A DNA stretch of 64,000 bases. Source: Streptomyces sp. Root1304. Lineage in GTDB: Bacteria > Actinomycetota > Actinomycetes > Streptomycetales > Streptomycetaceae. How positions within the stretch are numbered: the stretch's first letter is position 1; each line of letters opens with the position of its first letter. Below are positions 34,001 through 41,540 of this stretch, piece after piece. A program made the position numbers and the translations under genes. The notes beneath the pieces are model-generated. The model had not been told where the DNA came from, made no database searches, and saw nothing but the letters and a program-made list of their open reading frames with translations. The stretch is taken from contig NZ_LMEP01000022.1 in assembly GCF_001426405.1 (NCBI RefSeq), positions 272,066 to 336,065 on the forward strand, read 5' to 3'.

Positions 34001-36592
34001 CTGCGCCTCTCGGACAGCGCCCGGACAGACCTGATGCGGGCGGTGGACCGCAGCGCCGTCGCGTACTACGCGGCCCGCGAGGGGGCCAGGGACCGCGCGG
34101 AGGAGATCTACCACCGGCTGCGCCTCGGCGAGAACCCCCGTACGGTCGAGGCCCGTTGGGAACCGGACGTCGTCCCGTACCTCGGGGGGACCGCCCACCA
34201 GGAGATGCCGCACCGCTCCGCCGCCTTCCTCCTCGGCCGGATCGGCGGGCACGTACCCGACCAGATCATGACGGAGGCCGACCAGGAGGACTGGGAGCGG
34301 ATCGCCGTCCGCGAGGTCGAGGACCTGCTCACCCAGGGGTACGTGGACGCCGCGGCCCAGCGGCTCGCCGAGCGGTGCCCGTGGACGCCGTGCAGCAGGC
34401 TGCACGCGCTGCTCGCGGAGACCCTCGCCCGCTCCGGGCGGACGCCGGAGGCGCGCGCGGGGGTCGAGCGGGCGGTGGACGGTGCCGCGGAGGCGGGCTG
34501 TGCCGAGACGCAGCTCGAACTGCTCCAGTTGTCGGCGCGGCTCGCCCAGGACGCCGGGGACTTCGCGGGAGCGGACCGGGACCTGCAGGAGGCGGAGGAG
34601 ATCGCGGCGGGCCTCGGGCTGCGGTACGAGTCGCTCGGCGTGCTGGTCGCCCGGTCCCGGCTCGCGTCGCTGGCGGACCTGGACGCCTCCCCGGCGCGGG
34701 AACGCCTCGCGAGGACCCTGCGCGCGATGCCCGACGCCGAACTGGCCCGCCAGCCCTCGCTGGCCCGTGCGGCGGCGGCCACGGCCTGCCCGGCCGACCC
34801 CCGCCTCCTGGAGCACACCCTGCGTCTCGTCGGGCTTCCGGCGGACGAGGAGGCGGTCGTGACCGAGCTGGCCCGCTGGATCGCCACCACCGTCCCCGCC
34901 GAACCGACGCTCCGGGAGCCGCTCTCCCGCATTCTGGAGGCGGCGGGAGGCAGCGCGGCGTCTCCGCAGGGCCGGGCGGGAACCGTCCCGGGCATCGGAG
35001 CCGACGCCGGTCCCGGTGTGGTTCTCGACTCCTCCGGCCTGGACGCCGGCCCCGATGCCGACCTGGACGTCGACCGCATCGAGCGGGACCTGCGGGAGGC
35101 ACGGCGGCGCGGCACGCTGGACAGCGTCGCCCGGCAGGTGCTGACCCTCCGGGACGAGAGCGGAGACCTGCTCCTCGGGGTCGCGTCCGCGATGGACGCC
35201 GGGCCGACGGCGTACGGCGGCGGTGGCGGCGAAAGTGGGGGCGGTGAAGGTCCGGGTGGCGGCGGGACGACCCCACGCCAGGCCAGGGACGCCGCCGTCA
35301 CCGGCCCGTTCGCGGGTCCCGCGACGACGCGGGGCAGCGCGGTCCGCGGCACCACGGCCACGTACGTACGCGCCGGCGCCGGCCTCTGGGCGCGTCCCCC
35401 GCCGACCGCCGCCGGGGCCGCGCTCCGCAAGGAACCGTTCCTGCCGCAGAGCGAACTCGTCCGGGTCCGCAACGCCGCGACGGAGGCGGGACTGGCGGAC
35501 CGCGACCTCCGCCCGGCCCTGCTCAAGGGGATCCCCGGCTCGTTCACGGCCACCCTGGAGCCGCTGGCCGACCCCCGCGACCAGATCCACGCCGACCTGA
35601 ACGCGATGAACCAGGTCGAGCGGCTCATCGACGGACTCGTGCCGCTGGAGATCTGGCTGCACAACGCCATCGAGGGCAGCCGGGAGCCGGGCCCGCGCGC
35701 GGTCCTCCAGGGCGCGCTGGACACGGTGTCCCGCGCGATCACCGGTGAGGCGGAGCTTCCCGCGGAGATGATGCCCGGGGAGATGAAGGAGGAGATCGTC
35801 CTCCAGGACGACACCGTGCCGTACGAGTTCCTGCACGGCGGCATCCGGGCGGGCGCCTCCGTGGCGCTGCTCAGGATCCCGCCGTACGAGTCGGGCGCGC
35901 CGCTGCTGCCCTCGTATCCGCACGGGGGTACGGGCTGGATGATCGCTCCGGGACTGTTGATCACCAACCACCATGTGGTGATGGCCCGTTCGCGGGAGGC
36001 GGGCGTGCGGCCGTACGTGAGCGACGAGGACCTGCGGCTCCAGGTGCAGATGTCGCGCTCACGGTTCGACTTCGTCGAGAACGCGGCGGCCGCTCCGGAG
36101 GCGACGGCCGGTGAACTGGCGGCCTGGGACGCGGCGTTGGACTACGCCGTGGTACGGCTCGCGCCGGGCCAGGAGCCGCGGCCGACGCTCCGGGTCGCGA
36201 CCCGGCCGCTGCTGGTACGGGAGCGGCAGCGCGTGCCGGTCAACATCATCCAGCACCCGGGCGGCCTGCCGAAGCGCGTCGCGCTGCGCAACAACCTGGT
36301 GTACCGGGCCGACGAGCACGACATCCTGTACTTCACCGACACCCGTGGCGGTTCGTCCGGCTCGCCGGTCTGCCTCGACGACTGGACGGTCGTGGGGCTG
36401 CACCGGGGCACCAAGAAGGTCGACGACGTCGAGTTCCAGGGCGCCAGGACACGGTTCGTGAACGTCGGAACCCAGATGAGCGGCATCCTCGCCCATCTCG
36501 GTGAGTTCCGGCCCGAGTTGTACGAGGAGATCATGGCGGCCCAGTCGGGGCGGCCGGCACCGGGGGACGGGAGCAACGGGAAGCCGAGGTGA
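31088..36592 (+). CDS. Giant EAD-NTPase-STAND-EAD-trypsin fusion protein
   Basis: An 1834-residue cytoplasmic protein. N-terminal ~85 residues: a helical segment (LLRAGLPADFVADLPL) resembling effector-associated domains (EADs). About 120-400: NTPase-like region with degenerate P-loop GPPDSGRS (Lys replaced by Arg) but a Walker-B-like WLVLDDCD. About 580-900: STAND NTPase with intact HGIGGIGKSTLL (604-620) and FLVVVDSFEE (about 750). About 900-1350: helical TPR-like repeats. About 1453-1530: a second EAD-like domain (LADRDLRPALLKGIPGSF then DLNAMNQ). About 1600-1810: trypsin-like peptidase with TNHHVV, LDYAVV and GGSSGSP (triad His about 1626, Asp about 1684, Ser about 1756). ATG 31088 has AGGT upstream. 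The layout suggests a signal-gated protease. Confidence 0.85.
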   Translation: MPLTETEWGLVASWVRDHLLDTPEPRERLLRAGLPADFVADLPLTPDPGRNALLVVAAARRDIAHQRRLLSVLAGLDALAAIDDPRAFEQGAEARNLLTRLREDERLRRSPRDPFDSLLLKHGTEVFLDRSELREKLRGFLADPEQTVLVVDGPPDSGRSYTYELIRHLGQHLDFRPVRVTLSRTSTATRLLERLSAFVAGPESDGFPLNPTRLNDPLPSFEDAAHRIVARATAAEERFWLVLDDCDRLDPHADVWDAIGVLARAIYEHTPVRADTVPRLVLLGYATTMRQLPYEIRKNECRDTTRVANEADLRSFFTEFFADTGGEGQERAVHELVETSVAEVLRAADSPSGRDSYMRRLCTAVEDVVRFHRSLPPASPPPGDAGHLLRDTLRATLATPAGTVLEPRRSYREAACLLQEFDPALLRLPGEERPTGRAVLELVDDCTALPSPGATVWTLKPEVRDAALTGFAGPASALRALRTNLGLRPEGPGPERTALMLLTGAGTDAGADAGTGAVVGTATDPRTAADVDALSDTLQAVLWLGRVPGVSGLPAVDDVQHRLEKARLLQPMHRLVRGTFHGRTAELDALHAYLALPEEPAEPPVLLHGIGGIGKSTLLARFLVDALAAASPAGFPFAYIDFARPTLSVHEPATVIAETARQLGVQYPAQHAVFEALADDAERTAAVQRAERNELDGLYQLAGTRATIGRDYSSDFHARASAREQELAHRVASSVHEAVRSAPGGTAPPFLVVVDSFEEAQYRGSPVIARMWAIWTALRAGYPRLRFIVSGRAPIDHPARVLTPRTMELTELDHEASVDLLMSSGVLDESLAEDLAERIGGHPLSLKLAARTAVAVGSDAPDIGGLLRGLPSRRRYFDRQVDQMLIQGTLYDRILKHIPEDDVRALVQAGLALRFITPALVQEVLAGPAGLRVGTPAEARRLYGLLTSRVDLMEPAGPQAIRHRADLRTIMLRLSDSARTDLMRAVDRSAVAYYAAREGARDRAEEIYHRLRLGENPRTVEARWEPDVVPYLGGTAHQEMPHRSAAFLLGRIGGHVPDQIMTEADQEDWERIAVREVEDLLTQGYVDAAAQRLAERCPWTPCSRLHALLAETLARSGRTPEARAGVERAVDGAAEAGCAETQLELLQLSARLAQDAGDFAGADRDLQEAEEIAAGLGLRYESLGVLVARSRLASLADLDASPARERLARTLRAMPDAELARQPSLARAAAATACPADPRLLEHTLRLVGLPADEEAVVTELARWIATTVPAEPTLREPLSRILEAAGGSAASPQGRAGTVPGIGADAGPGVVLDSSGLDAGPDADLDVDRIERDLREARRRGTLDSVARQVLTLRDESGDLLLGVASAMDAGPTAYGGGGGESGGGEGPGGGGTTPRQARDAAVTGPFAGPATTRGSAVRGTTATYVRAGAGLWARPPPTAAGAALRKEPFLPQSELVRVRNAATEAGLADRDLRPALLKGIPGSFTATLEPLADPRDQIHADLNAMNQVERLIDGLVPLEIWLHNAIEGSREPGPRAVLQGALDTVSRAITGEAELPAEMMPGEMKEEIVLQDDTVPYEFLHGGIRAGASVALLRIPPYESGAPLLPSYPHGGTGWMIAPGLLITNHHVVMARSREAGVRPYVSDEDLRLQVQMSRSRFDFVENAAAAPEATAGELAAWDAALDYAVVRLAPGQEPRPTLRVATRPLLVRERQRVPVNIIQHPGGLPKRVALRNNLVYRADEHDILYFTDTRGGSSGSPVCLDDWTVVGLHRGTKKVDDVEFQGARTRFVNVGTQMSGILAHLGEFRPELYEEIMAAQSGRPAPGDGSNGKPR

Positions 36593-36598
36593 GTGACC

Positions 36599-37690
36599 AT
36601 GCCGAACGGATCACGGAACGTGTCGCCGGTCGCGACCGCCGCCGAGCGGGTCTTCGGCGATCTGCGGGAGGTCGCCGCGCGGGTGCGCGGTGAACTGGAG
36701 GCGGAGATCGCCGAGTCCACGTACGAACTCCCCGCCGCGGCGGCACCGGCGGCGGAGATCTCCCGGTTCGCCCGCGAGGAGCGGGCCCGGGTCCTTGAGG
36801 CCGGGGTCAGCGGCCTGGAGAAGCTGGCCGCGCACCGCGAGGACGAGCTCGACGGGGACGAGACCTTCGGTGTGGAGGCGATCGTCCTCCTCGAGGGCCG
36901 CCCGGCGATCCTGGTGCAGCGCCAGGACTTCGCCCCGCAGCGGGACGAGTGGGCGATCCTGGACGGTCACCGGCCGGCGATCCGGGAGTCCCTGGCGCGG
37001 GTGGGCCGGGTCGAGGTCACCGGGCACCCCAGCCTGGACTGGATCGGAACGGCCTTCCTCGTCGGCCCACGCACGGTGATGACGAATCGTCACGTGGCGT
37101 CTGAGTTCAGCCGGTTGGACGAGAACGGGGGTGACGGGGGGCGCTGGAACTTCGCGTACGGGATGTCGGCGCGGGTCGATCCCGCGGAGGAGCTGCCGGT
37201 GGACGGCGACGCGACGGCCGGGGCGTCCGCCCCGTACGAGATCACGGAGATCATCGGCATCCACCCCGATGTCGACATGGCCCTGCTCCGGGTCGAGCCC
37301 TCGGCGGAGGGCGGTCTGCCCACGCCGCTTGCGGTCGCGGCGGACCCGCCGGCGAGCGTGCCGGGCCGCCCGGTGTACGTGATCGGCTATCCGGCCTGGG
37401 ACGGGCGGCGCAACGAGCCGGAGTCGATGCGCCGGATCTTCATGGACGTCTACAACGTGAAGCGGCTGCAGCCGGGCACGGCGACGGACTTCACGCCGGG
37501 CGGCCTGGTGATGAAGCACGACTGCTCGACCCTGGGCGGCAACAGCGGTTCCCCGGTCTTCGACCTCACCGACCACCGCGTCCTGGGTCTCCACTTCGGC
37601 GGCCGCTACCGCACGGGGAACTTCGCGGTCCCCCTGTGGGAACTGCTGGACGACCCGCTGCTGGCGGCGGCGGAGGTGAACTGGGTCTGA
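36599..37690 (+). CDS. Second trypsin-like serine protease
   Basis: A 363-residue cytoplasmic (no signal peptide) S1-type peptidase. The triad is His165 (MTNRHVA), Asp226 (HPDVDMALLRV) and Ser316 (LGGNSGSPVFD). The ~140 residues ahead of it are helical and charged (residues 12-85) and may hold the enzyme inactive or bind a partner. The start is seven bases past the giant protein stop. ATG 36599 has AGGTGAG at a good distance, while GTG 36593 does not. It forms an operon with the giant gene, so the two trypsins could act in series. Confidence 0.88.
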   Translation: MPNGSRNVSPVATAAERVFGDLREVAARVRGELEAEIAESTYELPAAAAPAAEISRFAREERARVLEAGVSGLEKLAAHREDELDGDETFGVEAIVLLEGRPAILVQRQDFAPQRDEWAILDGHRPAIRESLARVGRVEVTGHPSLDWIGTAFLVGPRTVMTNRHVASEFSRLDENGGDGGRWNFAYGMSARVDPAEELPVDGDATAGASAPYEITEIIGIHPDVDMALLRVEPSAEGGLPTPLAVAADPPASVPGRPVYVIGYPAWDGRRNEPESMRRIFMDVYNVKRLQPGTATDFTPGGLVMKHDCSTLGGNSGSPVFDLTDHRVLGLHFGGRYRTGNFAVPLWELLDDPLLAAAEVNWV

Positions 37691-37709
37691 AGCCACCCGG
37701 CACATCCGA

Positions 37710-37750
37710 CAACCAAAGTTGCATCGCCCGGCATCCGTAAACTACAGTTG
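37710..37750 (+). promoter_or_regulatory. Paired AACYAMAGTTG operator-like repeats
   Basis: CAACCAAAGTTG (37710-37721) and AAACTACAGTTG (37739-37750) are similar, each with inverted arms (CAAC/GTTG and AACT/AGTT), 29 bases apart. The second ends four bases before the ATG of the HTH gene. AT content is well above the surroundings. They are candidate sites for autoregulation by the HTH protein. With the site so close to the ATG, the transcript could be leaderless or short-leadered. Confidence 0.5.
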
Positions 37751-37754
37751 TCAC

Positions 37755-38282
37755 ATGACAGTGTCGCCCGAGATCACCCCGGAAGAGCGCGGCGCGCTCG
37801 ACAAGGCCCTCCTGGACGCCCTCAACCCCCTGGCTTCGGCCCTGCGCTCGCGCGCCACGGGCCTGCCGGAACACCGCATGTGGGACGCGGATCCCGTGGA
37901 AGTGACCCTGTCGGTCCTGGCCACCTGGAAGGTGCTGGACGCACGGGTCAAACACCTCACCGCGACAGCCGCGGGCACCGCCGGAGCGTACGGCGCAAGC
38001 TACGAACAACTGGGAGCGGCCTGGGGCATCACCCGCCAGGGCGCCCGGAAGAAATGGCCGGACGCGGTGGGCAGCCGACCCGCGACGCCCCCGACGATCC
38101 TGGAACTGTTCGGCGGCACAGCGGAACTGACGGAGGACCGGACATCGGGCACCTGGACCTGGCGGGCCCGGTCCGCCAACGGCACCCTGGGTCCGACCAC
38201 CCCCACCCCTTCCCACCCGACGAAGGAGGAGGCCGCAGCCTACGCGGGCGCCTTCCTGAGGGAACACGGCGTGGAGGGCTAG
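37755..38282 (+). CDS. Small HTH-containing protein
   Basis: A 175-residue cytoplasmic protein. SYEQLGAAWGITRQGARKKW (about residues 80-99) reads as a helix-turn-helix with a recognition helix rich in Arg/Lys. The N-terminal ~70 residues are helical, and the tail (about 115-175) has a strand-rich stretch (TWTWRARSANG) and a last helix. The family is common but unnamed in Streptomyces. It probably binds DNA, with the repeats just upstream of its start as prime candidate. It follows the trypsin gene by 64 bases on the same strand but seems to have its own promoter. Confidence 0.6.
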   Translation: MTVSPEITPEERGALDKALLDALNPLASALRSRATGLPEHRMWDADPVEVTLSVLATWKVLDARVKHLTATAAGTAGAYGASYEQLGAAWGITRQGARKKWPDAVGSRPATPPTILELFGGTAELTEDRTSGTWTWRARSANGTLGPTTPTPSHPTKEEAAAYAGAFLREHGVEG

Positions 38283-38306
38283 GAGGAAACGCGTTGTGGA
38301 CACGAT

Positions 38307-38663
38307 CTAGGCGCAGAGGCGCTTGGGGGCGCTTTCCGGTCGGGCGTGGAAGACGATCTCGTGCCCGGCGTCGTCCGTGAAGACGGCCTCCGTCTCGGAC
38401 TTCAGGGTCATCGTGCCGTGCTGGTAGGGGTTGCCCCACCCCGCGTTCCCCTCGCCGTCGGAGAGCGGGATGTCCGCCGCGAACCACGTCGAGCCGATGT
38501 AGGTCCCTTCGATGCCGCAATGCGTGTAGAGGTCGAAGGCGATCGTCCGGCCGGCCGTTGGGGTCCGGTCCGCGCCCGCGCCGCTGTCGGCGCGGGCGCA
38601 GCCCGTGAGTGCCCCGGCCGCCAGGGCGAGGGCGAGAACGATCTGTCCAGGTCTCCGAGTCAT
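38307..38663 (-). CDS. Small lipoprotein
   Basis: A 118-residue protein with a classical lipoprotein signal: basic start, hydrophobic core and lipobox LTGC (Cys22). The mature part has two Cys, one at mid-chain (YTHCGIEG) and one next to the C-terminus (KRLCA), which may form a disulfide. Strand-rich sequence with Trp and Gly suggests a small beta domain. The family is not recognised. It is convergent with the HTH gene and divergent from the TerD gene. Confidence 0.65.
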   Translation of the reverse strand: MTRRPGQIVLALALAAGALTGCARADSGAGADRTPTAGRTIAFDLYTHCGIEGTYIGSTWFAADIPLSDGEGNAGWGNPYQHGTMTLKSETEAVFTDDAGHEIVFHARPESAPKRLCA

Positions 38664-38778
38664 GGCGTTGGGACGTTCGCGTCGAGCCGCCGGTTCCGTG
38701 TCCCGGTACGGGCACGGCGGCCCCTCGCTCCGCCGACGATCTTTTCTTCACACCGTCTTCACTGTCACCATGTGACCT

Positions 38779-40185
38779 ATGACGCACATCGCCAAGGGGG
38801 CCAACGTCCCCGTCCCCGTCGCCCCGTTGCGGATCGCCGTAGGGCGGCACCGGGTGCCCGGGATTCCGGTCGTGGACGCCGCCGCCCTGCTGCTCGACGC
38901 GAACGGCGTCGTACGCGGTGACGCCGACATCGTCTTCCACCGGCAGCCCGCTCACCCGTCCGGTGCCGTACGGCACTTGGGCGGCGGCGAGGGCGGCGGG
39001 CAGCTCGCCGAGTGGCTGGAGGTCGACCTGCCGCGGGTCGAACCGGCCGTCCAGCGGGTGCTGGTCGTCGGGTCCTGCGACGGCGGAACGTTCGGGCAGG
39101 TGCCCGGGCTCTGCGCGCAGGTGGTGGCCGACGGCGCGGTCGTCGCGCACTACGACGTGACCGACGCGTCGACCGAGACGGCCTTCGTGCTCGGGGAGCT
39201 CTACCGGCGCGAGGGCGCGTGGAAGTTCCGTGCGGTGGGTCAGGGATACGACTCGGGGCTGGCGGGGCTGGCGACGGACTTCGGCGTCGTCGTGGCGGGG
39301 GCTGCCGCACCGACGCTCGCGCCGGGGACTGAGCCGACGGCCGCACCGGTGACCGCTCCGGCAGCCGGGCCGGTGCCGCTGGCGACGGCCGGGCCGGTAC
39401 CGCTCCAGGGCGTGGCCAAGACGGGCTCGGCATCCCTTCACCCGCATCCGCCGACCGCGACGCTGACGCCGCCCTTCGCACCCACCACCGCACCGGCACC
39501 CGCGCCCGCCTTCCTGGCCACCCCGCCGCCGTCCGAGCCGACCTCGACCTCACCGACCCCCTTCTCGCCCGCCTCCACCCCCTACTGGGGACCCGGATTC
39601 CTCGAATTCGAGCCGGTGGAGTTCCGTGGCAAGGGCGGCAAGACGGTCACCGTCGACCTGCCGTTCCCCCCGGACTCCCCGCCGGTGCTCCTGGAGGCGC
39701 GCGTCGAGGAGTACCAGTTCCTCCACGTCGAGATCCCGGGCCGTTCCGACGACATCTTCTGCTCCGAGCTGCCCGACTTCTACGGCCGCGCGCTGCTCGT
39801 TCCGCCGCGCAAGGGCGGCCCCGTGAAGCTGAAGGTGGGTCACTCCGGGACGTGGGAACTCACCGTCCTGCCCCTGTCGGCGGCCCGCCCGATCGGCGCC
39901 GGAACGGTCGAGGGAAGCGGCCGCGAGGTGTTCCTCCACACGGGCCCGGCGGCCCAGCTCAAGGTCCGGGCGACGGACCGCCACAACGGCTGGTTCCAGC
40001 TGAACCACCACCAGGGCGAGACCCCCTCCGACCTGCGACGCCCGGCCGAGGAGCTGGTCCACGCGTGGAACGGCCGCCGGGTGAAGGAGAAGGTCCGGAT
40101 CCCCGAGGGGCCACTCCTGATCGTCATCGACAAGAGCCGCCACCACTGGGAACTCACCCTCACCCCGGACCCCCTCGGGGGCTGA
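38779..40185 (+). CDS. TerD-domain protein with C-terminal domain of unknown function
   Basis: A 468-residue protein. Residues 1-175 form a TerD domain: GIPVVDAAALLLDANGVV, DADIVFHRQPAHPSGAVRHL, VLVVGSCDGGTFGQVPGL, and the closing ETAFVLGELYRREGAWKFRA. A ~95-residue Pro/Ala/Thr linker follows. The last ~200 residues form another globular part whose first half is two repeated beta units (VDLPFPPDSPPVLLEARVEE; VKLKVGHSGTWELTVLPL). TerD domains bind calcium in some members and occur in tellurite/phage-resistance and NTPase-linked conflict systems. The linker plus C-terminal domain is a frequent Streptomyces fusion of unknown role. It may be part of the caspase-trypsin locus. Confidence 0.75.
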   Translation: MTHIAKGANVPVPVAPLRIAVGRHRVPGIPVVDAAALLLDANGVVRGDADIVFHRQPAHPSGAVRHLGGGEGGGQLAEWLEVDLPRVEPAVQRVLVVGSCDGGTFGQVPGLCAQVVADGAVVAHYDVTDASTETAFVLGELYRREGAWKFRAVGQGYDSGLAGLATDFGVVVAGAAAPTLAPGTEPTAAPVTAPAAGPVPLATAGPVPLQGVAKTGSASLHPHPPTATLTPPFAPTTAPAPAPAFLATPPPSEPTSTSPTPFSPASTPYWGPGFLEFEPVEFRGKGGKTVTVDLPFPPDSPPVLLEARVEEYQFLHVEIPGRSDDIFCSELPDFYGRALLVPPRKGGPVKLKVGHSGTWELTVLPLSAARPIGAGTVEGSGREVFLHTGPAAQLKVRATDRHNGWFQLNHHQGETPSDLRRPAEELVHAWNGRRVKEKVRIPEGPLLIVIDKSRHHWELTLTPDPLGG

Positions 40186-40215
40186 ACGCCCTGTCGGCGA
40201 CCCATGACACCGCTC

Positions 40216-40254
40216 CTCCCTCGATCACGGGGACACACGCCCGTGACCAGGGAG
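40216..40254. terminator. Interrupted hairpin between convergent genes
   Basis: CTCCCT pairs with AGGGAG and TCACGGG with CCCGTGA, separated by a small internal loop, closed by an eight-base loop. It lies between the TerD gene and the VOC gene stops and can serve both. Confidence 0.6.
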
Positions 40255-40283
40255 GGAACGACCTCGCTCGTCTCGGCGAAGCG

Positions 40284-40667
40284 TCAGGAGGTCGTGGCGG
40301 CGCGGTCGGAGGCGCTGCGCAGCACGCAGAATTCGTTGCCCTCCGGGTCGGCGAGGACCGCCCACCCGGTGCCGTCGGGATTCCGGTGGTCGGTGACGAA
40401 GGTGGCGCCGAGGCCCAGCAGCCGTTGCACCTCCTGCTCGCGCGTGGTCTCCGGGCGCAGGCAGAGATGGATCCGGTTCTTGATCGTCTTGGCCTCGGGC
40501 ACCTGGTGGAAGTACAGCACCGGCCCCTCCGCCGGCAGCACTTGAGCCTCCGGGTGCCCCGGCGGGCATTCGGGGTCCGACGGAGCGCCGGTCACACCAC
40601 TCCAGAACCGGGCCAGCTCATGAGCATTCACACAGTCGATCGCCACGTTCTGCACCACAGAAACCAT
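40284..40667 (-). CDS. VOC (glyoxalase/bleomycin-resistance fold) protein
   Basis: A 127-residue single VOC module of two beta-alpha-beta-beta-beta units: NVAIDCVNAHELARFWSGVTG starts the first and RIHLCLRP the second, with WAVLADPEGNEFCVL as the typical last strands. The likely metal residues are His68 and Glu112 on the second unit. This shape (often annotated glyoxalase-like) covers many lactone, isomerase and antibiotic-binding proteins, so the substrate is unknown. ATG 40667 gives the usual length. It lies downstream of the maltokinase-cap-like gene on the same strand, with 77 bases between. Confidence 0.85.
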   Translation of the reverse strand: MVSVVQNVAIDCVNAHELARFWSGVTGAPSDPECPPGHPEAQVLPAEGPVLYFHQVPEAKTIKNRIHLCLRPETTREQEVQRLLGLGATFVTDHRNPDGTGWAVLADPEGNEFCVLRSASDRAATTS

Positions 40668-40744
40668 GCGCGCGACCCTTCCCGAATCCCCCACCGCATG
40701 CCACCGAATTACTCCGCCCGTGGGGGGGCGGCCGTAGGGCTGAC

Positions 40745-41389
40745 CTACCCGTCGGCGCCGAGCACGGTCACATACGTGCCCCGCGCCGTCGTTCCCTCGG
40801 GGAGGTGCCATTCCGCCGTGAGCCTGGGGGCCTCGGCCGGGGGCGCGTCCGTGGCCGGGGTCAGGGTGCGGTGGAGCCGCAGGGTGAGAGGGGTTCCCGA
40901 GGTCCGTACCCGTACGTCGGTGGCGGCGGGGCCGTCCTCCGCCCGTACGAGTTCCGCTTCCGACCCGGTCGCCGGTGCGACGGGCGCGACCGTGACCGTG
41001 CGGTCGGGGGTGTCGGTCTCCGACTGCGCCTGCGCCTGCGTGCGGCCGGTGAGCAGCGCGTACAACTGGGTGACGAGCACCGGGTCGTGGGCTCCGTCGT
41101 AGATCCAGCGCGTGCCCAGGACCCCGTGCTCGCAGGTGCCGATGAGGGCGTGCTCGGCGCCTTCCAGGGGGCCCGCGCGGTACGTCATGGGGACGAGGTA
41201 CGCGGAGCCGTCGCCGTCCGTCACCACCATGAACTCGATGCCGACCTCGCCCGCCGGGTCGTCCAGCCGGAAGCCCCCCGCCTTCGCGGGCCGCGGCTCC
41301 GTACCGGCGTACCACTCCCGGGTCGGGAGCCACTCGGTGAGCAGCTCCAGCTTCGTCGGACGCAGGGTGGTGTGGTGGATGACGGCCAT
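40745..41389 (-). CDS. Maltokinase N-terminal cap-like domain protein
   Basis: A 214-residue protein whose first ~120 residues resemble the cap domain that precedes maltokinase: WLPTREWYAGTE, then GIEFMVVTDGDGSAYLVPMTYR and LGTRWIYDGAHDPVLVTQLYALL. The kinase domain itself is absent. The C-terminal ~90 residues are strand-rich and hydrophilic. Such stand-alone caps are common in actinomycetes; a role in trehalose/maltose-1-phosphate metabolism has been proposed but not shown. ATG 41389 is used. No GlgE-pathway gene is in the window. Confidence 0.75.
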   Translation of the reverse strand: MAVIHHTTLRPTKLELLTEWLPTREWYAGTEPRPAKAGGFRLDDPAGEVGIEFMVVTDGDGSAYLVPMTYRAGPLEGAEHALIGTCEHGVLGTRWIYDGAHDPVLVTQLYALLTGRTQAQAQSETDTPDRTVTVAPVAPATGSEAELVRAEDGPAATDVRVRTSGTPLTLRLHRTLTPATDAPPAEAPRLTAEWHLPEGTTARGTYVTVLGADG

Positions 41390-41540
41390 CGTGCGGTCTC
41401 CCTCGCCTTCGTGCCCCGGCCGCCCTCCGCGCCCCGGGGATCCGCAACGTAACAGACCATGACGCGAGGTCACCGAGCGGGCCCGTTCGACCCGGCCTAG
41501 CCTGGAGGTGGAGTTGTCCCCGGCAGGCGGGAGGCCCGCC

